The notes below the pieces were generated by a model. That model made no database searches and was not told where the DNA came from. It was given only the letters and a program-made list of their open reading frames with translations. From CAZNGF01 sp964572855 (GTDB lineage Bacteria; Bipolaricaulota; Bipolaricaulia; RBG-16-55-9; JAJCYT01), in contig CAZNGF010000085.1 in assembly GCA_964572855.1 (NCBI GenBank), positions 1 through 8,015 on the forward strand: a stretch of DNA of 8,015 nucleotides. Reading direction: 5' to 3'. A program made the position numbers and the translations under genes. This document shows positions 5,167 to 8,015 of the stretch, one piece after another (the stretch's first letter is position 1; every line of letters starts with the position of its first letter).

Positions 5167-7323
5167 ATGGATCTCGTCTATTTCGCGACGGCCACGGCCG
5201 TCATCGCGCTGGTTTACGTCGTCTACTTGATCTTCAAGGTGCTGCGCGTCGACGAGGGGGATGAGCACATCCGCCGGCTGGTGGCCAATATCCGCGAGGG
5301 TGCCGAGGCCTTCCTGCGGCGTCAGTACATGATGGTCGGCATCTTCCTGCTGGTCGTGTTCGCGCTGCTGTTCCTGATGGCGTGGGGCGGGCTGCTGCAC
5401 ATCTACGCGCCGTTTGCCTTCCTGACCGCCGGGGTGTTCTCGGGGCTGGCCGGCTACGTCGGGATGAAGATCGCCACCGCCAGCAACGGGCGCACGGCCA
5501 ACGCCGCCAAGCAGGGGCTCAACCCGGCGCTGCGCGTGGCCTTCGACGGCGGCAGCGTGATGGGCCTGAGCGTCGTCGGGCTCGGTTTGCTCTACATCTG
5601 CGTCTGGTTCCTGTTGCTGAACGCCTTCGAGCTCGAACTGGCGACCATCACCGAGGTGCTGGTGACCTCGGCCATGGGGGCCAGCTCGGTGGCGCTGTTC
5701 GCGCGCGTGGGCGGCGGCATCTTCACCAAGGCCGCCGACGTGGGCGCGGACCTGGCCGGCAAGGTCGAGGCCGGCATCCCCGAGGACGACCCGCGCAACC
5801 CGGCCGTGATCGCAGACAACGTGGGCGACAACGTCGGGGACGTGGCCGGCATGGGCGCCGATTTGTTCGAGTCGTACGTGGGCTCGATCGTGGCTTGCAT
5901 GGCGCTGGGCGCCAGCGCCTTCGGCGTCGCGCTGGCTCAGGAGCTGGGCACGGCCGAGCTGCTCATGCGCGGCACGGTGTTCCCGCTGCTGCTGGCCGGC
6001 ATCGGCATCATCGCCTCGATCATCGGGAGCTTCCTGGTGCAGGCGCGCGAGGATGCGGACCAGGAGGCCCTGCTGGCCGCCTTGCGCCGCGGCGTGTTCA
6101 CGGCCGCCGGCCTGGTGGCGCTGCTGGGCTTTCTGATCGTGTTGCTCGTGTTCGGGATCGCGTACTGGGGGGTCTACGCGGCGCTGGTCATCGGCTTGGT
6201 GGCCGGCATCGTGGTGGGCACCTCGTCCGAGTACTACACCTCGTCCGGCTACAAGCCCACGCGCCAGGTCTCGGCCAGCGCGCCCACCGGACCGGCCACG
6301 GTCATCATCAGCGGCTTCGCGCTCGGGATGCGCTCGACCGCGATCCCCGTGGTCGCGGTGGCTCTGGCCATCATCCTGAGCTACGCCTTCGGCGTGTTCG
6401 GCTCGCCGCCGCCCAACGTGGCCGTGTTCGGTTTGTATGGCATCGGCGTGGCTGCGGTCGGGATGCTCTCGACGCTGGGCGTGACGCTGGCTTCGGACGC
6501 CTACGGTCCGATCGCCGACAACGCGGGCGGCATCGCCGAGATGAGCGGCCAGGGCCCCGAGGTGCGCAAGCGCACCGACGCGCTCGACTCGCTGGGCAAC
6601 ACCAACGCCGCCACCGGCAAGGGGTTTGCCATCGGCTCGGCCGCGCTCACGGCGCTGGCGCTCATCGCCGGCTACAACGACAAGATCACCCAGCTGCTGA
6701 GCGAGTCGGGCGGGGAGATCACGGCCCTGATCACCGGACGCAGCATCGGCCTGCCCTTCGAATTGGCCGACCCGTACGTGCTGGCCGGGCTGTTCATCGG
6801 CGGGATGCTCCCGTTCATGTTCAGCGCGCTCACCATGAGCTCGGTGGGTCGCGCGGCCGAGCAGATCGTGAACGAAGTGCGCCGCCAGTTCAAGGAGATC
6901 GCGGGGCTCATGGACGGCTCGGGCAAGCCCGAGTACACGCAGTGCGTCGCGATCGCCACCCGCACCGCGCACCACGAGATGGTCGTGCCCGCGCTGCTGG
7001 CCATCCTCTCGCCGCTGGCCGTCGGGCTCCTGTTCGGCGCCGGGGCGCTGCTGGGCCTCCTGGTGGGCGGCCTGGTCTCGGGCTTCGTGCTGGCGATCCT
7101 GATGGCCAACGCCGGCGGGAGCTGGGACAACGCCAAGAAGTACATCGAGGAGGGCCAGTTCGGCGGCAAGGGCTCCGACGCGCACAAGGCCGGCGTCGTG
7201 GGCGATACCGTGGGCGATCCCTTCAAGGACACCTCGGGCCCCTCGATCAACATCCTGGTCAAGCTGATGAGCATCGTCTCGCTGGTGTTCGTCACGCTCA
7301 TCATCCGCTTCACGCTGTTCTAG
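5167..7323 (+). CDS. hppA: Membrane-bound ion-translocating pyrophosphatase, K+-dependent type
   Basis: A 718-residue integral membrane protein with about 16 predicted helices that hydrolyses pyrophosphate and pumps H+ or Na+ across the cytoplasmic membrane. Length and motifs are complete: DVGADLAGKVE (191-201), DNVGDNVGDVAGMGADLFES (217-236), DAYGPIADNAGGIAEMSG (444-461), GNTNAATGKG (477-486), and GDTVGDPFKDTSGPS (679-693), which supply the Mg-pyrophosphate site. Ala481 and Gly484 in GNTNAATGKG are the residues of the K+-dependent subfamily; K+-independent pumps have Lys and Thr there. The gate glutamate is Glu235, three residues after Asp232 (ADLFES), as in the Thermotoga maritima Na+ pump, rather than seven after as in plant H+ pumps; this leaves Na+ or H+ open. 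ATG 5167 follows GGAGGGGAG (5152-5160). The gene follows lgt and is closed by a hairpin at 7334. Confidence 0.96.
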   Translation: MDLVYFATATAVIALVYVVYLIFKVLRVDEGDEHIRRLVANIREGAEAFLRRQYMMVGIFLLVVFALLFLMAWGGLLHIYAPFAFLTAGVFSGLAGYVGMKIATASNGRTANAAKQGLNPALRVAFDGGSVMGLSVVGLGLLYICVWFLLLNAFELELATITEVLVTSAMGASSVALFARVGGGIFTKAADVGADLAGKVEAGIPEDDPRNPAVIADNVGDNVGDVAGMGADLFESYVGSIVACMALGASAFGVALAQELGTAELLMRGTVFPLLLAGIGIIASIIGSFLVQAREDADQEALLAALRRGVFTAAGLVALLGFLIVLLVFGIAYWGVYAALVIGLVAGIVVGTSSEYYTSSGYKPTRQVSASAPTGPATVIISGFALGMRSTAIPVVAVALAIILSYAFGVFGSPPPNVAVFGLYGIGVAAVGMLSTLGVTLASDAYGPIADNAGGIAEMSGQGPEVRKRTDALDSLGNTNAATGKGFAIGSAALTALALIAGYNDKITQLLSESGGEITALITGRSIGLPFELADPYVLAGLFIGGMLPFMFSALTMSSVGRAAEQIVNEVRRQFKEIAGLMDGSGKPEYTQCVAIATRTAHHEMVVPALLAILSPLAVGLLFGAGALLGLLVGGLVSGFVLAILMANAGGSWDNAKKYIEEGQFGGKGSDAHKAGVVGDTVGDPFKDTSGPSINILVKLMSIVSLVFVTLIIRFTLF

Positions 7324-7330
7324 ACAGTCC

Positions 7331-7358
7331 GTAGGGGCGGGCCCCCGTGCCCGCCCCG
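7331..7358. repeat. GTAGGG-type palindrome, copy 3
   Basis: GTAGGGGCGGGC opens a palindrome of the same style as 2410-2440 and 2491-2516, with a different stem and loop sequence (loop CCCCGT). It begins eight bases after the hppA stop and doubles as the probable terminator. Confidence 0.5.
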
Positions 7359-7364
7359 TTCTTT
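7334..7364 (+). terminator. Probable intrinsic terminator of the lgt-hppA operon
   Basis: GGGGCGGGC (7334-7342) and GCCCGCCCC (7349-7357) form a perfect 9-bp stem with a six-base loop, followed by GTTCTTT. The T stretch is interrupted, so termination may be partial, but the position right after the stop codon and the very stable stem support the call. Confidence 0.65.
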
Positions 7365-7390
7365 CTCAAGCAACCCCGCCCATCTCCGCC

Positions 7391-7396
7391 TACAAT
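7391..7396 (+). promoter_or_regulatory. -10 box immediately upstream of the phosphoesterase start
   Basis: TACAAT lies six bases before ATG 7403, so a transcript starting at the usual distance would begin at or next to the A of the start codon. No good -35 is visible 16-18 bases upstream (around 7366-7374). Confidence 0.4.
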
Positions 7397-7402
7397 GACC
7401 AC

Positions 7403-8015
7403 ATGAAGATCGCCCTCATCGCCGACATCCACGGGAACGCCGTGGCCTTTGATGCCGTGCTGAACGCGTTGCTGGACGAGCCTCTGGACGCAATCGTCTG
7501 CCTCGGGGACGTGGCCGCCACGGGCCCCGAACCCGCGCGCTGTCTGGACAAGTTGAAATCGCTGGAATGTCCCGTGATCATGGGCAACACGGACACGTAC
7601 CTGCTCGATCCCGTTGAGCCCACCTCCGACGACCCCGTCGGCCGCGCCGTGGAGGAGATCGACGCGTGGTGCGCCGCGCAATTGAACGAATCGCACCGCG
7701 ATTACATCCGCAGCTTTCGGCCCGTGATCGACATCGACTGCGACGGCATCGCGCTGCGTTGCTACCACGGCTCGCCGCGCGCGAACACGGACCGCATCCT
7801 GCCCACCGCGCCGGACGCCGAGCTGGACGGTTACCTCGATGGGGACGAGCCAATCGTGATGGCCGGTGGGCACACGCACGAGCCGATGCTGCGCCGCCAC
7901 GGGCGCGCGCTCTTTATCAACCCCGGCAGCGTCGGCCTGCCGCACGAGCAGCTCGACCGCGCCGATTTCAGAAATCCGTTGTGGGCCGAATATGGGGTTT
8001 TAACCGTTGACAAGG
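7403..8015 (+). CDS. Calcineurin-like metallophosphoesterase (YfcE/YmdB-type fold), 3' end outside window
   Basis: The frame stays open for 204 codons to the window edge. The protein has the dinuclear-metal phosphoesterase motifs in order: IADIHGN (6-12, Asp8 and His10), LGDVAATGP (34-42, Asp36), GNTD (61-64, the GNHD position with His replaced by Thr, as I recall is frequent in this Calcineurin-like_2 group), YHGSP (121-125, His122) and GGHTHEP (155-161, His157 and His159), followed by FINPGSVGLP (171-180), the typical closing strand. Family members act on phosphodiesters such as cyclic nucleotides or RNA ends; the substrate here is unknown. Few residues are likely missing, since the family is usually about 200-250 long and a last strand (YGVLTVD) is already visible. 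There is no Shine-Dalgarno sequence before ATG 7403 and the -10 box is six bases away, suggesting leaderless translation. Confidence 0.9.
   Translation, partial: MKIALIADIHGNAVAFDAVLNALLDEPLDAIVCLGDVAATGPEPARCLDKLKSLECPVIMGNTDTYLLDPVEPTSDDPVGRAVEEIDAWCAAQLNESHRDYIRSFRPVIDIDCDGIALRCYHGSPRANTDRILPTAPDAELDGYLDGDEPIVMAGGHTHEPMLRRHGRALFINPGSVGLPHEQLDRADFRNPLWAEYGVLTVDK

Noticed and set aside
4675..7185. 836-codon open frame on the minus strand, opposite lgt and hppA
   Set aside because: It is antisense to two clearly recognised genes, its product is low-complexity (His, Gln, Arg, Ala, Asp, Gly rich), and it has no homology pattern. Long antisense frames are common in GC-rich DNA.
5382..7334. 650-codon open frame on the plus strand in another frame of hppA
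   Set aside because: Arg/Gly/His-rich out-of-frame translation with no motif, while the hppA frame contains every family motif.
7310..7945. Minus-strand frame opposite the phosphoesterase gene
   Set aside because: The plus strand carries all metallophosphoesterase motifs; the antisense product is a shadow.
1..8015. CRISPR arrays, tRNA or rRNA genes, toxin-antitoxin or phage modules
   Set aside because: No regularly spaced direct repeats, no tRNA-like cloverleaf or rRNA segments, and no paired small genes with such motifs were seen. The phage-type metallopeptidase-like gene stands alone without other phage genes.

Overview
This is an 8 kb stretch of high-GC bacterial chromosome. Strong AGGAGG-type ribosome sites, sigma70-like promoters, Lgt and a predicted lipoprotein all point to a bacterium. 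I cannot fix the lineage from the sequence. The mix (K+-type membrane pyrophosphatase, GTAGGGGCG-type palindromes, IS256 remnant) would suit a deltaproteobacterium-like or other environmental diderm, but that is a weak inference. Most of the window is ordinary housekeeping and metabolic gene space with decayed pieces between genes. I see no CRISPR array, RNA gene, prophage or defence island.

Layout. 1-692: remnant of an IS256-family insertion sequence read on the minus strand, with two internal deletions that removed the catalytic core. 693-940: spacer with the promoter of a GNAT acetyltransferase gene (941-1396, +), followed by a small acidic protein of unknown function (1486-1812, +). Converging on it from the minus strand are a chagasin-like (I42) predicted lipoprotein (2335 to 1928) and, just downstream of that, a possible 29-residue single-helix membrane peptide (1898 to 1809). 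2336-2816: mostly non-coding, with two GTAGGG palindromes, a short-chain dehydrogenase gene reduced to its first and last codons (2677 to 2553, -) and a good sigma70-like promoter. That promoter serves an amidohydrolase-2 family metal-dependent hydrolase (2817-3677, +). Converging on the hydrolase is a 133-residue protein resembling a phage-type metallopeptidase domain, with the HExxH motif degenerated to HLLSH (4098 to 3697, -).

4099-4281 is a divergent spacer. It carries a strong promoter whose 17-bp spacer contains a run of eight G. The promoter starts a probable two-gene operon: lgt (prolipoprotein diacylglyceryl transferase, 4282-5124) and hppA (membrane-bound ion-pumping pyrophosphatase of the K+-dependent type, 5167-7323). 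A GC-rich hairpin followed by a T-rich stretch closes the operon; this hairpin also belongs to the same palindrome class seen at 2410 and 2491. The window ends inside a calcineurin-like metallophosphoesterase gene (7403 onward, +). Its -10 box sits so close to the start codon that the transcript may be leaderless.

Functional links are limited. Lgt would lipidate the chagasin-like protein if that cysteine is a true lipobox. HppA recovers energy from pyrophosphate by pumping ions. The other genes look like independent units, consistent with their own promoters and convergent or divergent arrangement. The features most worth checking are the degenerate metallopeptidase-like protein, the possible micropeptide, the palindrome family, the G-tract promoter, and the two genes decayed by internal deletion.
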